Program-made: the position numbers and the translations under genes
NCBI GenBank assembly: GCA_012963885.1
Contig: DTUY01000088.1
Coordinates: 1 to 64,000, forward strand
Length of the DNA: 64,000 nucleotides
Source of the DNA: Candidatus Poribacteria bacterium
Lineage (GTDB): Bacteria > Poribacteria > WGA-4E > UBA9662
Reading direction: 5' to 3'
Part shown: positions 35,475-44,978 of the stretch, one piece after another
Layout: each line of letters begins with the position of its first letter
Position numbering within the stretch: position 1 is the first letter of the stretch
The notes under the pieces: model-generated
Databases searched by the model: none
What the model was told of the DNA's origin: nothing
Seen by the model: the letters and a program-made list of their open reading frames with translations, nothing else

Positions 35475-36386
35475 TTACCTAACTACGCTAACAAAAATAT
35501 CTTCCAAAGATCGTTCTACCAAACCAAGATGGCGAATCTGAACACCTGTTTCGACCGCTAATTGAAAGAATAGATTCTGACTGATTGGGATTGTGTCTTG
35601 AGAGGTAACACGAATTTCCACACCAGATCGCACCTCCACTTCACAGTTATTTTCTCTCAAGGCAAAAATAAAAGCTCTTTGATTGCCTTTAATCTTTAGC
35701 TCATAACTGAGTCGATGTTCCAATTTCAATTGCTTCATGTTCCCTTCAAGAACAACTTGACCTTGATCCAAAGCAATTACGTCTTTACATACATATTCAA
35801 CATCATCCAGAATATGCGAGGATAAAATGACGTCTATTTCTTTATAAGTTGAAATCTCACGGATCAGTTCAAGCATCTCTTGACGACCAATTGGATCCAT
35901 ACCATTAGTCGGTTCATCAAGCAACAAAACCATTGGATCATGAATCAGTGCTTGTGCGAGTTTGACTCGCTGTTTCATACCTATTGAGTATGTTTCAACT
36001 TTTCGATATCGTGCTTCACCGAGATTGACGTATTGCAGTACTTCATGTGCCCGTTGTATGGCATCAGCTTTGGGCATACCTGCTAATTCCCCCATATAGG
36101 CGATAAAATTGAGACCGTTTATATCAGGAATATAGCAATCGTTTTCAGGCATGTAACCAATCTGCTGCCGGATTTTAATTGGGTTTTTATGGACAGGTAA
36201 ATCAAAGATTCTGACAGAACCACTGCTAGGGATTAAAAAGCCAAGAAGTGTTTTAATTAATGTGCTTTTTCCCGCACCATTTGGACCCAGCAGTCCGGTG
36301 GATTTACTATCAATAGACAAATTGATGTTGTTCAGAGCTCGCGATTTGCCGTAAAAGACGGAGAGATTCTCAATTTGAACAAGCAC
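35475..36386 (-). CDS. ABC-2 type transporter ATP-binding protein
   Basis: A 303-aa ATPase with Walker A GPNGAGKST (34-42), a degenerate signature (YSIGMKQRVKLAQAL), Walker B VLLLDEPTNGMD and switch His in ILSSHILDDV. About 80 C-terminal residues form a small extra domain typical of drug, lipid or sodium exporter ATPases (CcmA/NatA-like). No permease gene is adjacent, so the partner is encoded elsewhere. It diverges from purD across about 245 nt. Confidence 0.88.
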   Translation of the reverse strand: MLVQIENLSVFYGKSRALNNINLSIDSKSTGLLGPNGAGKSTLIKTLLGFLIPSSGSVRIFDLPVHKNPIKIRQQIGYMPENDCYIPDINGLNFIAYMGELAGMPKADAIQRAHEVLQYVNLGEARYRKVETYSIGMKQRVKLAQALIHDPMVLLLDEPTNGMDPIGRQEMLELIREISTYKEIDVILSSHILDDVEYVCKDVIALDQGQVVLEGNMKQLKLEHRLSYELKIKGNQRAFIFALRENNCEVEVRSGVEIRVTSQDTIPISQNLFFQLAVETGVQIRHLGLVERSLEDIFVSVVR

Positions 36387-36563
36387 GATTCATGCTCACA
36401 ACAAACATTAAAAAGCCACCAAAATCAGAAATCCAAGAGATTTTCTGCTTTTATCATAACCGTTGAGATTAAATCTTGAGTGAGGTTCATGTAGGAAAGC
36501 TATCATCAACATCGAAAGCAATATAGCACAATAACGAAATAAATTCAAAACTATTATCTTTAA

Positions 36564-36592
36564 TTGTGTTACGATTTCAAACTGTGTATAAT
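36564..36592 (+). promoter_or_regulatory. Putative sigma-70-type promoter of purD
   Basis: TTGTGT (36564-36569), 17-nt spacer, perfect TATAAT (36587-36592). It lies 38 nt upstream of the purD ATG, with GGAG at 36620-36623. Confidence 0.6.
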
Positions 36593-36630
36593 CTGGAATA
36601 TCAGGTTCTCTCTAAAGTTGGAGAAAATGT

Positions 36631-37908
36631 ATGAAGATTCTCGTGATTGGCATGGGTGGACGTGAACATGCAATTGTATGGAAAATTGCCCAGAGTCCGC
36701 TGGTTGAGCTGATATATTGTGTCCCTGGAAATCCAGGAATATCAGACATAGCGGAGTGCCCGCACATTTCGTTGGAAGATGACTTTAGCCATCTCGCTGA
36801 TTTCGCTGAAACCCGTCAGATTGATTTGGCCATTGTTGGCCCAGAAGCTCACCTGGCCAACGGGTTAGTTAACGTTTTTCAAGCACGTGGTCTTCGTGTG
36901 TTCGGCCCAACCCAGCAAGCAGCAATAATTGAAGCGAGCAAGGATTTCGCTAAGAACTTGATGATTAAGAATTCTATTCCAACGGCTGATCATCAAACAT
37001 TCGTAGATGCTGATGCTGCAATTAGTTACGTGAAATCTTTAAACCAACCGGTCTTTGTCAAAGCAGATGGCCTTGCAGCTGGAAAAGGTGCGATTCCTGG
37101 CAGAACAGTCGAAGAAGCAGTTACAGCCATAAACCGCATTCTGGTACACGGCGACTTTGGAATTGCAGGTAGTAAAGTTATTATTGAGGAATTAATGGTG
37201 GGTGAAGAAGCGTCATTTACTGTGCTGACCGATGGTGACTACTGCCTGCCATTAGCCACTGCCCAAGATCACAAGATGTCCCATGACGGGGATCAGGGCG
37301 AAAATACTGGTGGAATGGGTGCTTATTCACCCACCCCTGTTATTACAAAGTCAATTGAACAGGAAATAATGGAAACAATTGTGTACCCGACAATCCACTC
37401 CATGAAGACAGAAGGAAGGGAATTCAAAGGGGTGCTTTACGTCGGGTTGATGATTACCAAAACCGGGCCAAAGGTTGTTGAATTCAATGTTCGACTCGGA
37501 GATCCTGAGACCCAGGTTCTCTTACCAAGACTAGCAAGTGATTTAGTGCCATTACTGAATGCTTGTGTTGATGGAAACCTGAATCTTTGCATGACTGAGT
37601 GGAAGCCGGAAACAGCAGTTTGCACAATTATGGCTTCTGGAGGATATCCCAGCAACTATGAAACAGGAAAAGTCATTCGCGGAATTGATGACGCGGACGC
37701 ACTAAATGATGTGGTGGTCTTTCAGGCAGGGACAAAACGCATTAATGATAAAATTGTTACGGATGGAGGTAGGGTCTTGGGAGTGACTGCACTTGGCATA
37801 GATGTGAAATCCTCAATCGATTTGTCATATCAGGGGGTGGAAAAAATCAACTTCGATCGGGCACATTACCGTCGTGACATCGGGTATCATGCAATTAATC
37901 GGAAATAG
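36631..37908 (+). CDS. purD: Phosphoribosylamine-glycine ligase (GAR synthetase)
   Basis: A 425-aa ATP-grasp enzyme catalysing phosphoribosylamine + glycine + ATP to GAR, the second step of purine synthesis. N-terminal MKILVIGMGGREHAIVWKI and PGNPGI are diagnostic. ATP-grasp landmarks are KADGLAAGKGAI, VIIEELMVGEEASFTVL, QDHKMSHDGDQGENTGGMGA and VEFNVRLGDPETQVLLPRL. GGAG 7 nt before the ATG and a clear promoter support the start. Full length for the family; no lesion. Confidence 0.97.
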   Translation: MKILVIGMGGREHAIVWKIAQSPLVELIYCVPGNPGISDIAECPHISLEDDFSHLADFAETRQIDLAIVGPEAHLANGLVNVFQARGLRVFGPTQQAAIIEASKDFAKNLMIKNSIPTADHQTFVDADAAISYVKSLNQPVFVKADGLAAGKGAIPGRTVEEAVTAINRILVHGDFGIAGSKVIIEELMVGEEASFTVLTDGDYCLPLATAQDHKMSHDGDQGENTGGMGAYSPTPVITKSIEQEIMETIVYPTIHSMKTEGREFKGVLYVGLMITKTGPKVVEFNVRLGDPETQVLLPRLASDLVPLLNACVDGNLNLCMTEWKPETAVCTIMASGGYPSNYETGKVIRGIDDADALNDVVVFQAGTKRINDKIVTDGGRVLGVTALGIDVKSSIDLSYQGVEKINFDRAHYRRDIGYHAINRK

Positions 37909-37926
37909 TTGTCCAATACAGCTTTC

Positions 37927-39336
37927 TTAGCGATCGAAAATATCGTCAATCCATTCCTCAAGTACTTTTCTTGTGTCCTTGTGAACCCGATCAACATCCG
38001 GCATACTTTTTCGTGAATCAGATAGCCAGATCTGTTGACATATCGATCTCCATTCTCTAAGTTCCTGATCAGACACCCCTACGATATATTGTTTAACACA
38101 TAGTAGTATTCTTTCGCCTTTTCTAACTAGATCTTCATCTTCAGTATCCATTAGTTGTCCAATTCCATTAATGAAACTTCGGCAGATCTGTAAATGGCAA
38201 TTCCTGTCGAAGTCAAGTGGCAAAAGTATGTCAAATACGGCGGTCAGTGAACGAAACGAGATTTCTTCGGGGGACGTAAGTAACTGCCAAGCATCAACGG
38301 TCACTTTTATCTTTGAACGTGGTATATAACGAATAACCGGTGCTAATATCAACCAAACACTAATTATCAAGCGAGATTTCAGCCTCAGCGTACTATTGAA
38401 TTCCCCCGATTGCTCATGAAGGATAGAATGGATGTAGTCAACGTCTGTCTGTGTTTCCGAGATTTTTAGCAGTCCTCTTACGTATGTTAATTGAAGTGTT
38501 TCGTGATCCTCAATGTATGTGTCTGGGATTTGGTGACTATACTCAATTAGATGCAGCAGGAAATCGTAAATTTCAGGCGCATAATACAGATCCTCGACAG
38601 AGAGTTCCTGTTGCAATAAAGTAATAAGATGCGCTTTAAAAGGCTCAACTTCGTGCCTAAAGCTGTCAACAATTAAACCTAAAGCGCTATTTAAATCCTT
38701 AGATCTACTGACGAACGACATCATTTTCTCTGCACAGGGGCGGGGTAATTCCTCCTGGAGTGCAGGTTGCGAAATCATCAAATCAAAAATTGCTTCGTAG
38801 GCAGAAAATGTCAAGTTGCGGTCTGTGATATGATCTAGGAGCTGACGACATAGAAAAGTGAGACCGTCGTCTGTCATCCGGATACAGACCCAGTGGATCA
38901 AGTTAATCGTGTCATCGCAATTGTAAGAATTGCGTAAATACGGAACCAGTTTAGAGAGTATTTCCTTTTCCAATTTCTCCTTATGGGGAGAAGGAAGTTC
39001 CGGCACCGAAATTGCTGTCTCAATGACTTTTTTCAGGTCTTGAAATGACTCACACTGACGAACTGAGTTTTGCAACCCCTTAGCGATAGATTCGCGTGTT
39101 GACCAATCAATATCAGAGGCATCATAGAGTTTAATGATTAACTCAGAAGCGCGATGATCTTCCTGGTGTAACTTTAGCTCGGAAACAAAATTGGCCGCCT
39201 GATCAATTTTTTCTCTGAACAATCGTTTTTGTATTGATTTGGCTTGGTTAACTGCGTCTTCCGTTTGACTGTCCACATGAAGTAGACTGTTGATTTGTTT
39301 TTCAACTTCTTCAAGTGTAGTTGTGAGTTCACCCAT
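37927..39336 (-). CDS. Helical protein of unknown function
   Basis: A 469-aa soluble protein, almost entirely predicted alpha-helix by composition, with repeated Leu-rich amphipathic segments that could be HEAT/ARM-like. There is no signal peptide, transmembrane segment or catalytic motif. The first 60 residues (TTTLEEVEKQINSLLH onwards) could form a coiled coil. It ends 18 nt from the convergent purD stop and diverges from the DUF362 gene. I do not recognise the family. Confidence 0.7.
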   Translation of the reverse strand: MGELTTTLEEVEKQINSLLHVDSQTEDAVNQAKSIQKRLFREKIDQAANFVSELKLHQEDHRASELIIKLYDASDIDWSTRESIAKGLQNSVRQCESFQDLKKVIETAISVPELPSPHKEKLEKEILSKLVPYLRNSYNCDDTINLIHWVCIRMTDDGLTFLCRQLLDHITDRNLTFSAYEAIFDLMISQPALQEELPRPCAEKMMSFVSRSKDLNSALGLIVDSFRHEVEPFKAHLITLLQQELSVEDLYYAPEIYDFLLHLIEYSHQIPDTYIEDHETLQLTYVRGLLKISETQTDVDYIHSILHEQSGEFNSTLRLKSRLIISVWLILAPVIRYIPRSKIKVTVDAWQLLTSPEEISFRSLTAVFDILLPLDFDRNCHLQICRSFINGIGQLMDTEDEDLVRKGERILLCVKQYIVGVSDQELREWRSICQQIWLSDSRKSMPDVDRVHKDTRKVLEEWIDDIFDR

Positions 39337-39499
39337 AATTATATTCTACTTGCCTTCAGTAATTATGTCAATCCGCTAACGGTTGATGTTTGTCATCAAA
39401 AATTTTGTCCTGCCAATGTTTAAGTTAATTCTGCTTGACAATAGGCAGAACCTTAGTCACAATATTTTTATTAAGAACGCAGAGATACAGGATTTTTAT

Positions 39500-40714
39500 A
39501 TGGATAAGGATTATAAAGTAAGAGCTTCATATTGCAATCACAGAGTTTCAGAAGAGGAAATTTATCAGACCTTAAAACGTACAACGGATTCATTAACGAG
39601 ATCATGGCAACAGATTGAGAAAGCAAGAAAAGTCGTTATTAAGTTCAATATGATGAAGCTCCCAGAACGAATTGAGTATTTTCAAGGACGGCGTCGTGAA
39701 TTAGTAGATGACGCTTTCTGCCGAGCAACCTTACGTTTGATTAAAGAGCATACTACCGCTCAATTGATTGCCACTGATACTAATCCTTACAATAATGGGA
39801 ATGTGATGCCAGCTGGATTCAACTATGAACATTACCTCAAAGAATTTGATGTCCAGTTTGTGGATTCAAGTCTGCCACCGTTCAGTGACTATGAAGTACC
39901 AAATGGCGGCTTGATGTTTAATCGATATACTTTGAGCAAGTGTTTTAAGGAATCCGATGCAATGGTGTCAGTTGCCAAAATGAAAAACCATGCTTTTATG
40001 GGAATTACACTTTGTACTAAGAATCTTTTTGGGCTTCCACCAATAATTCCACCCGAAGGGCGCGCAAGAAGCTATTATCATCATTTGGTCAGGCTTTCCT
40101 ATGTGTTGCCGGATCTCGCTCTAATTACCAAACCTTGTCTCAACATTATTGATGCTTTAACAGGACAATCGGGACGTGAATGGGGTGGAGAAGGTCGGGT
40201 TTGTAACGCAATGATTGCAGGAGATCATCCGATTGCGACAGATGCATGCGGCATGTACCTGATGGGAACTGATCCGAAGTCGGATTGGCCAACCCCACCG
40301 TTCAAGCGAGATCGAAACCATATTTTAATTGCCGCCCAACGCGGCTTTGGTACAGTTGATCTGGAGCAGATTGATTTTGAGAGTGAAGTCGCCCCTCCTC
40401 TGGCTGATTTTGACTCGGTTGAAACGGATTCACCTGAAATGGTTCGCAACTGGAGACTAACAACTTGTCAACAAGGCATGGCGTATCTTGAAAATCAAAA
40501 GCAATTGATCGATAAATACCGCGGCCAGTTCATCTATATGCAGGCAGGTGAAGTCGTCTGGAATGGTCCAGACCCATCGGATTTGGGAAGTCGCCGTCAA
40601 TTAAGCGGTGGAAAAAAGGACAGCGCACTTTGGCTCAAATTAGTTGATCCTGAGGAACATGAAGGCGAAAATTTTAATGTCTATGAAAGACTCTTATCAG
40701 ATTTTGCCGCTTAA
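39500..40714 (+). CDS. DUF362 domain protein
   Basis: A 404-aa protein matching the DUF362 family. The characteristic central block is VSVAKMKNHAFMGITLCTKN then LFGLPP, followed by CLNIIDALTGQSGREWGG and GDHPIATDACGMYLMG. An upstream ATG at 39385 or so is in frame, but the ATG at 39500 (MDKDYKVRASY) has AGGA about 8 nt before it and removes a poorly conserved N-terminus. Family members sometimes carry ferredoxin domains; none is seen here. Function is unknown; proposed as a redox or cofactor-dependent protein. The next gene overlaps its 3' end by 32 nt, so they are translationally coupled. Confidence 0.78.
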   Translation: MDKDYKVRASYCNHRVSEEEIYQTLKRTTDSLTRSWQQIEKARKVVIKFNMMKLPERIEYFQGRRRELVDDAFCRATLRLIKEHTTAQLIATDTNPYNNGNVMPAGFNYEHYLKEFDVQFVDSSLPPFSDYEVPNGGLMFNRYTLSKCFKESDAMVSVAKMKNHAFMGITLCTKNLFGLPPIIPPEGRARSYYHHLVRLSYVLPDLALITKPCLNIIDALTGQSGREWGGEGRVCNAMIAGDHPIATDACGMYLMGTDPKSDWPTPPFKRDRNHILIAAQRGFGTVDLEQIDFESEVAPPLADFDSVETDSPEMVRNWRLTTCQQGMAYLENQKQLIDKYRGQFIYMQAGEVVWNGPDPSDLGSRRQLSGGKKDSALWLKLVDPEEHEGENFNVYERLLSDFAA

Positions 40715-43328
40715 AGCGCACACAATTCTTCTGATTTCCATCTTCATTTTGGCCCAGTCCGGACTCGCCAGTAACCAAGCACTGATCGTTGGTGGTGCTG
40801 GTGGCGATAAGTCTTTTTATGATCGTTTCTGGAAGGCGACTTCCAGTTTCTATAATCTGCTTGTCCAAAGATATAGTTACTATCCTGACCAGATTACCTT
40901 CCTGTTTGAAGACAATGGTGAAGATCCTGCTATAGTCGATGGTAAATCGACGAAACTCAACATCGAGAATGCACTCGGCCAAATTGCTAATAATATTAAT
41001 GAGTCCGACCGGTTTACAATGTTTTGGGTTGGGCATGCCAACAAATCTGATACGAATCTCAGACTGAACCTGCCGGGTCGTGATCTTTCCCTGCCAGTTT
41101 GTACTCAACTCATCAATAATATCATTGCTAAGGAAATGGTATTAATCTTTGATTTTCCGTTTAGTGGCCTAATAATTCCATTGCTAGAACGGGAAAATCG
41201 ATTGGTTGTCACCTCATGTACCGCACGTGAACGGCACGCGCGATCTAGATTTTCCAATCTTTTTATCGAGACACTTGAAAGTAAACTCCCAACTATCTCA
41301 TTAATGGATGTCTTTACAGCAACACAAGATCTAGTGAAGACATGGTATGAAAATGATGGTGCATATCAATCTGAACATCCACAGATCAGTAGCAGCGGAT
41401 TGATGATCTCACTTGGCGACGCTGCGACTACACTACAGTTGGTTGGAGCACCTGGTGAGGACAGAATTGATAATATTATCAAGAATGCCAGAAATCAAGA
41501 GTATCCGCCTGGTTTAATGGCGGTTGTTTTATGGGAGTCCGACACTTTTGATGTCAATGAGGATTCAAGCTATGAACATAGAAGGCGCCGCATCGTGCAG
41601 ATTCTGAATAAAGATGGGGAGAAGTTTGGCACAGTCTCTATTCCTTACACGCGCAATAATGATGATATTACTATTCACCACGCTTGGACTCTGCAAATGA
41701 ACGAGGATAAGATCAATCTTGACGACTCAAGCATCACCAAGGATCTAGTGCCACCGGAAGCGGTTGAGGCAGGCATGTTCGTCGATGCTAGATTGCAGCA
41801 ATTCACCATGCCGGAAATGTCAGAGAGATGTGTTATCGATTACGAATATTCGTCAAGGGCTCGCGATCAGCTACTGCGGGGCGATTTTTGGAATCAAATC
41901 TATTTTCAGGCCGAGGTGCCAATCAAAAATTATCGGTTAATTGTGAAAATACCGAGCAAAAAGAGATTACATTATGCAATACATGGACCGAATATTGAGC
42001 CAAGTATCGTTGAAACTAAACATTCACGAACTTATACTTTTGAGAGTGCCGATATACCTGCCTTATACAAGGAACCATTAATGCCGGCAATCAAGGATGT
42101 CGCATATTCTATTAGCCTATCTTCACTTGATTCTTGGGATAGGTTGATTAAATGGTATCTGACATTAATCCGTGAACAGGATCAAGCCACTCCGGAAATT
42201 GAGGAGAAAACCAAGATGTTGGTATCTGGCGCGTTTACTCAAGAAGAAAAAATTAAACGTCTCTACCAATTTGTAGCCGCCAACATTAGGTATGTAGCAA
42301 TTGAGCTCGGTATATGGGCTATTAAACCCCATACAGCATCACGCATCTTGGAAGAAGGATATGGCGATTGTAAAGATAAATCGACACTACTCCGTACTAT
42401 GCTAGCAGTGGCTGGTATTAAGTCGTATCCAGTACTTATTTCCGCTGGAGAATCAAGACGTATCGTTCGCGAAATCCCATCACTTTCTTATTTCAACCAT
42501 ATGATTTTGGCGGTAGAAGAAGATGGGAATGGAGATCTAATCTGGTTAGATCCGACAGCGGAGACATGCGCCTATGGGGATTTGCCCTCCGGGGACCAAG
42601 ACCGCTGGACCCTTGTACTGGACCTTTCTGCCAACAACTCAAGTCAAGATCGAGAATCATATCGGTTTTTGAAAAGTCCAGCAGCTACGGCGGATCGAAA
42701 TTTGAAGCGAATTAAAACTGAAATCCGTGTAGCGGGTGATTTGTCGATTAAAGTGAGTCAGGAAATAACACTGACAGGAGACTTTAATACCAGAGTTCGA
42801 AACCGATTGAAACATAGTGATCATCAAGTATTTTTACGTGAGTTTATAAACTTTAACGATCGAGCGGAGCTAATTCGGTTTGATACGTCTAATTTGAGCG
42901 AAGTATCACCACAATTCAAAATCTGGTTAGAATGGAATTGTGCTGATTATGTATTTGCTATTGGACGACAATTTGTATTGAATTTTCCATTTGTTGATTT
43001 GCCCCATGCTGAGCTGGTAGGAAACGATCAACGTGTAAATCCAGTTTTGCTTGGCGAAGCCGCTACTTTTGAAGAAGATATTTCTCTTAGTCTAGCACAT
43101 CAATTTCAGATTGAAAGTTTCCCCGACGACCTCCAGATTCGAAATCAAATCGGGGCTCTGAATGTTTCCGTATCGAAACAAAGACGAAGTGCATCTATCA
43201 AGCGTACAATCCAGTTTGATAACTCGATGATACCTGCGAATCAGTTCAGCAAAATGATCGCAATTCTCAAAGCAGCATCGGGAAAAGAAAACACGCGAGC
43301 ATTGCTAAGCAAAAATATGGGAAAGTGA
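40683..43328 (+). CDS. Secreted fusion: caspase-like domain lacking the nucleophile + DUF3857 + transglutaminase
   Basis: An 881-aa protein from the ATG at 40683 (earlier in-frame starts exist at 40644 and 40677). It opens with a signal peptide (AHTILLISIFILAQSGLA) and then a C13/caspase-like domain (NQALIVGGAGGDKSFYDR onwards). His118 in FWVGHAN is kept, but the nucleophile position reads FDFPFSG with Pro159 in place of the Cys of 'DACYSG', so protease activity is not expected. About residues 290-480 are DUF3857-like. A transglutaminase-like domain follows with an intact triad: Cys563 (GYGDCKDKS), His606 (YFNHMIL) and Asp623 (WLDPTAE). It overlaps the DUF362 gene by 32 nt and is followed 9 nt later by MoxR. 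Likely an envelope protein acting on a peptide or protein bond. Confidence 0.83.
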   Translation: MKDSYQILPLKAHTILLISIFILAQSGLASNQALIVGGAGGDKSFYDRFWKATSSFYNLLVQRYSYYPDQITFLFEDNGEDPAIVDGKSTKLNIENALGQIANNINESDRFTMFWVGHANKSDTNLRLNLPGRDLSLPVCTQLINNIIAKEMVLIFDFPFSGLIIPLLERENRLVVTSCTARERHARSRFSNLFIETLESKLPTISLMDVFTATQDLVKTWYENDGAYQSEHPQISSSGLMISLGDAATTLQLVGAPGEDRIDNIIKNARNQEYPPGLMAVVLWESDTFDVNEDSSYEHRRRRIVQILNKDGEKFGTVSIPYTRNNDDITIHHAWTLQMNEDKINLDDSSITKDLVPPEAVEAGMFVDARLQQFTMPEMSERCVIDYEYSSRARDQLLRGDFWNQIYFQAEVPIKNYRLIVKIPSKKRLHYAIHGPNIEPSIVETKHSRTYTFESADIPALYKEPLMPAIKDVAYSISLSSLDSWDRLIKWYLTLIREQDQATPEIEEKTKMLVSGAFTQEEKIKRLYQFVAANIRYVAIELGIWAIKPHTASRILEEGYGDCKDKSTLLRTMLAVAGIKSYPVLISAGESRRIVREIPSLSYFNHMILAVEEDGNGDLIWLDPTAETCAYGDLPSGDQDRWTLVLDLSANNSSQDRESYRFLKSPAATADRNLKRIKTEIRVAGDLSIKVSQEITLTGDFNTRVRNRLKHSDHQVFLREFINFNDRAELIRFDTSNLSEVSPQFKIWLEWNCADYVFAIGRQFVLNFPFVDLPHAELVGNDQRVNPVLLGEAATFEEDISLSLAHQFQIESFPDDLQIRNQIGALNVSVSKQRRSASIKRTIQFDNSMIPANQFSKMIAILKAASGKENTRALLSKNMGK

Positions 43329-43337
43329 AGAGAAAAC

Positions 43338-44345
43338 ATGTCGGTAACAGAAGAAATTCAAGCTATTGATAAATTAATGTTAGGGAAAGAAGCAATCTTG
43401 AAGCAAATGAGGAAAGTGATTGTTGGTCAAGAAGACACGATAGATCAAATCCTAATGGCATTTTTCGCTGGCGGACATTGTTTATTGGAAGGTGTGCCTG
43501 GATTAGCTAAGACTTTAATAATTAAGACAATTGCCAATATTATTGATCTGGATTTCAAGCGAGTACAATTCACCCCAGACTTAATGCCAACGGATATTAC
43601 CGGTACAGATATACTTGAAGAAGATAAAGCTACAGGTCGGCGTGAAATTCGTTTTATTCGCGGCCCGATATTTTGCAATATTTTGCTAGCTGACGAGATT
43701 AACCGGACACCTCCAAAAACACAAGCCGCTTTACTGGAAGCGATGCAGGAATTCCATGTAACTGTCGGTGGAAATATGCTTGAATTAGACAAACCTTTTT
43801 TTGTGTTGGCTACACAAAATCCGATTGAACAAGAGGGAACATATTCGTTACCAGAAGCCCAATTGGATCGCTTTATGTTCAAGATCGTCATCGACTATCC
43901 TGAGGAGAAAGAAGAAATCCAAATCATTTCATCCACAACTGGCATTGAGCAGCCGAATCCCGAACGTGTGATGTCTGGGGAAGACATTATTAGCCTCAAT
44001 CAGGTTGTGCGACGAGTACCAGTTGCTGAAAATGTTGTCCAGTATGCCGTTAAAATAGTACGAGCAACGCGTTCTGGAAACAATTATGTGCCTGATTTCG
44101 TCACCAAATGGGTGCGTTGGGGCGCTGGACCACGGGCGGGGCAGTATTTAATTCTTGGTGCCAAAGCTCGGGCAATTATGCTTGGTCGATTCAATGCTTC
44201 GTGCGAAGATATTCGATCCGTGGCTCACTCGGTTTTACGACATCGGATCCTCACAAATTTTAATGCGGAAGCCGAAGGCATCGATTCAGATGCCGTAATT
44301 GATATGCTTCTTGAGGCTATAGAGGAGCCGTCTGCCCAATGGTAA
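43338..44345 (+). CDS. MoxR-family AAA+ ATPase
   Basis: A 335-aa AAA+ chaperone-like ATPase. Walker A GVPGLAKT (52-59), Walker B ILLADEINRTPPKTQAALLE, sensor 1 in VLATQNPIEQEGTYSLPEAQ and arginine-finger region LDRFMF are all present. MoxR proteins help mature extracellular or metal-containing proteins and usually sit beside DUF58, VWA and transglutaminase (TgpA-like) genes. Here the transglutaminase fusion is 9 nt upstream, but no DUF58 or VWA gene follows. Confidence 0.93.
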   Translation: MSVTEEIQAIDKLMLGKEAILKQMRKVIVGQEDTIDQILMAFFAGGHCLLEGVPGLAKTLIIKTIANIIDLDFKRVQFTPDLMPTDITGTDILEEDKATGRREIRFIRGPIFCNILLADEINRTPPKTQAALLEAMQEFHVTVGGNMLELDKPFFVLATQNPIEQEGTYSLPEAQLDRFMFKIVIDYPEEKEEIQIISSTTGIEQPNPERVMSGEDIISLNQVVRRVPVAENVVQYAVKIVRATRSGNNYVPDFVTKWVRWGAGPRAGQYLILGAKARAIMLGRFNASCEDIRSVAHSVLRHRILTNFNAEAEGIDSDAVIDMLLEAIEEPSAQW

Positions 44346-44481
44346 AGTTACCAATTATTAATTGACGATTGACTCATTGTTTGGTAAACTCTATATTAGA
44401 AGAACGAGTCAGAAAAATAGTATTTCTTGACCACTATCTTAACCACTGGATTTTTATTTATGTGAATATATGAGGCAAGAA

Positions 44482-44565
44482 ATGGTTGTACGCTGGATTT
44501 GTTCTATTATTTTGATTCTCATCCCTGTTGCATTTGAAAGTAGAGCCATCGATTCTCGTGATTGA
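44482..44565 (+). CDS. 27-residue hydrophobic peptide ORF (possible signal-peptide remnant)
   Basis: From the ATG at 44482 the frame reads MVVRWICSIILILIPVAFES then RAIDSRD and stops. It has a short basic N-terminus and a strong hydrophobic core like a signal peptide or small membrane peptide. GAGG at 44472-44475 is 6 nt upstream. TTGACC at 44427-44432 with a T-rich -10 region could be a promoter, and a strong terminator starts 25 nt after the stop. It may be a real small membrane peptide or what is left of a secreted-protein gene. Confidence 0.4.
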   Translation: MVVRWICSIILILIPVAFESRAIDSRD

Positions 44566-44589
44566 TTGCTGACTCGAATGGAGATTTGT

Positions 44590-44625
44590 ACCCACTTTCG
44601 CAGACTTGCGAAAGTGGGTTTTTTT
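44590..44625 (+). terminator. Strong rho-independent terminator
   Basis: ACCCACTTTCGCA (44590-44602) and TGCGAAAGTGGGT (44607-44619) form a perfect 13-bp stem with a GACT tetraloop, followed by a run of seven T's (44619-44625). The stretch from here to 44978 shows no convincing gene; it holds only the leader of the next gene. Confidence 0.92.
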
Positions 44626-44978
44626 GTTCTCGGATATCAGGATATAAGTTTGAATCAGCCATTTCCTTCAATACAATGCATCGGCAATAGCCAATGTGGT
44701 CAATCTAATTGGCATGTTATATGTTATTCAACAAATAATCCCTGTGGATCGTTAGTAGAATACGCAACTTTATTGGGAGCATCACCGTTTTGTATGTGTT
44801 GTCACTCAGGGGGGTAATTTGGTTCAATTGGACTTCTAACTAACCATTGAATTATTCAGGACGGTTTGAGAACTGTGTTTAATTAGCTAGCAGGCAAAAA
44901 TGACTGCGATCGAAATTCTATTTGGAACTTAAATATTCATATCAACAGGCAAAAAATGGAAAGTCAAGGATAAACAGC

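Noticed and set aside
44566-44817. 83-codon open frame after the small peptide
   Set aside because: It spans the terminator hairpin, lacks a ribosome-binding site and has an unnatural Cys-rich composition.
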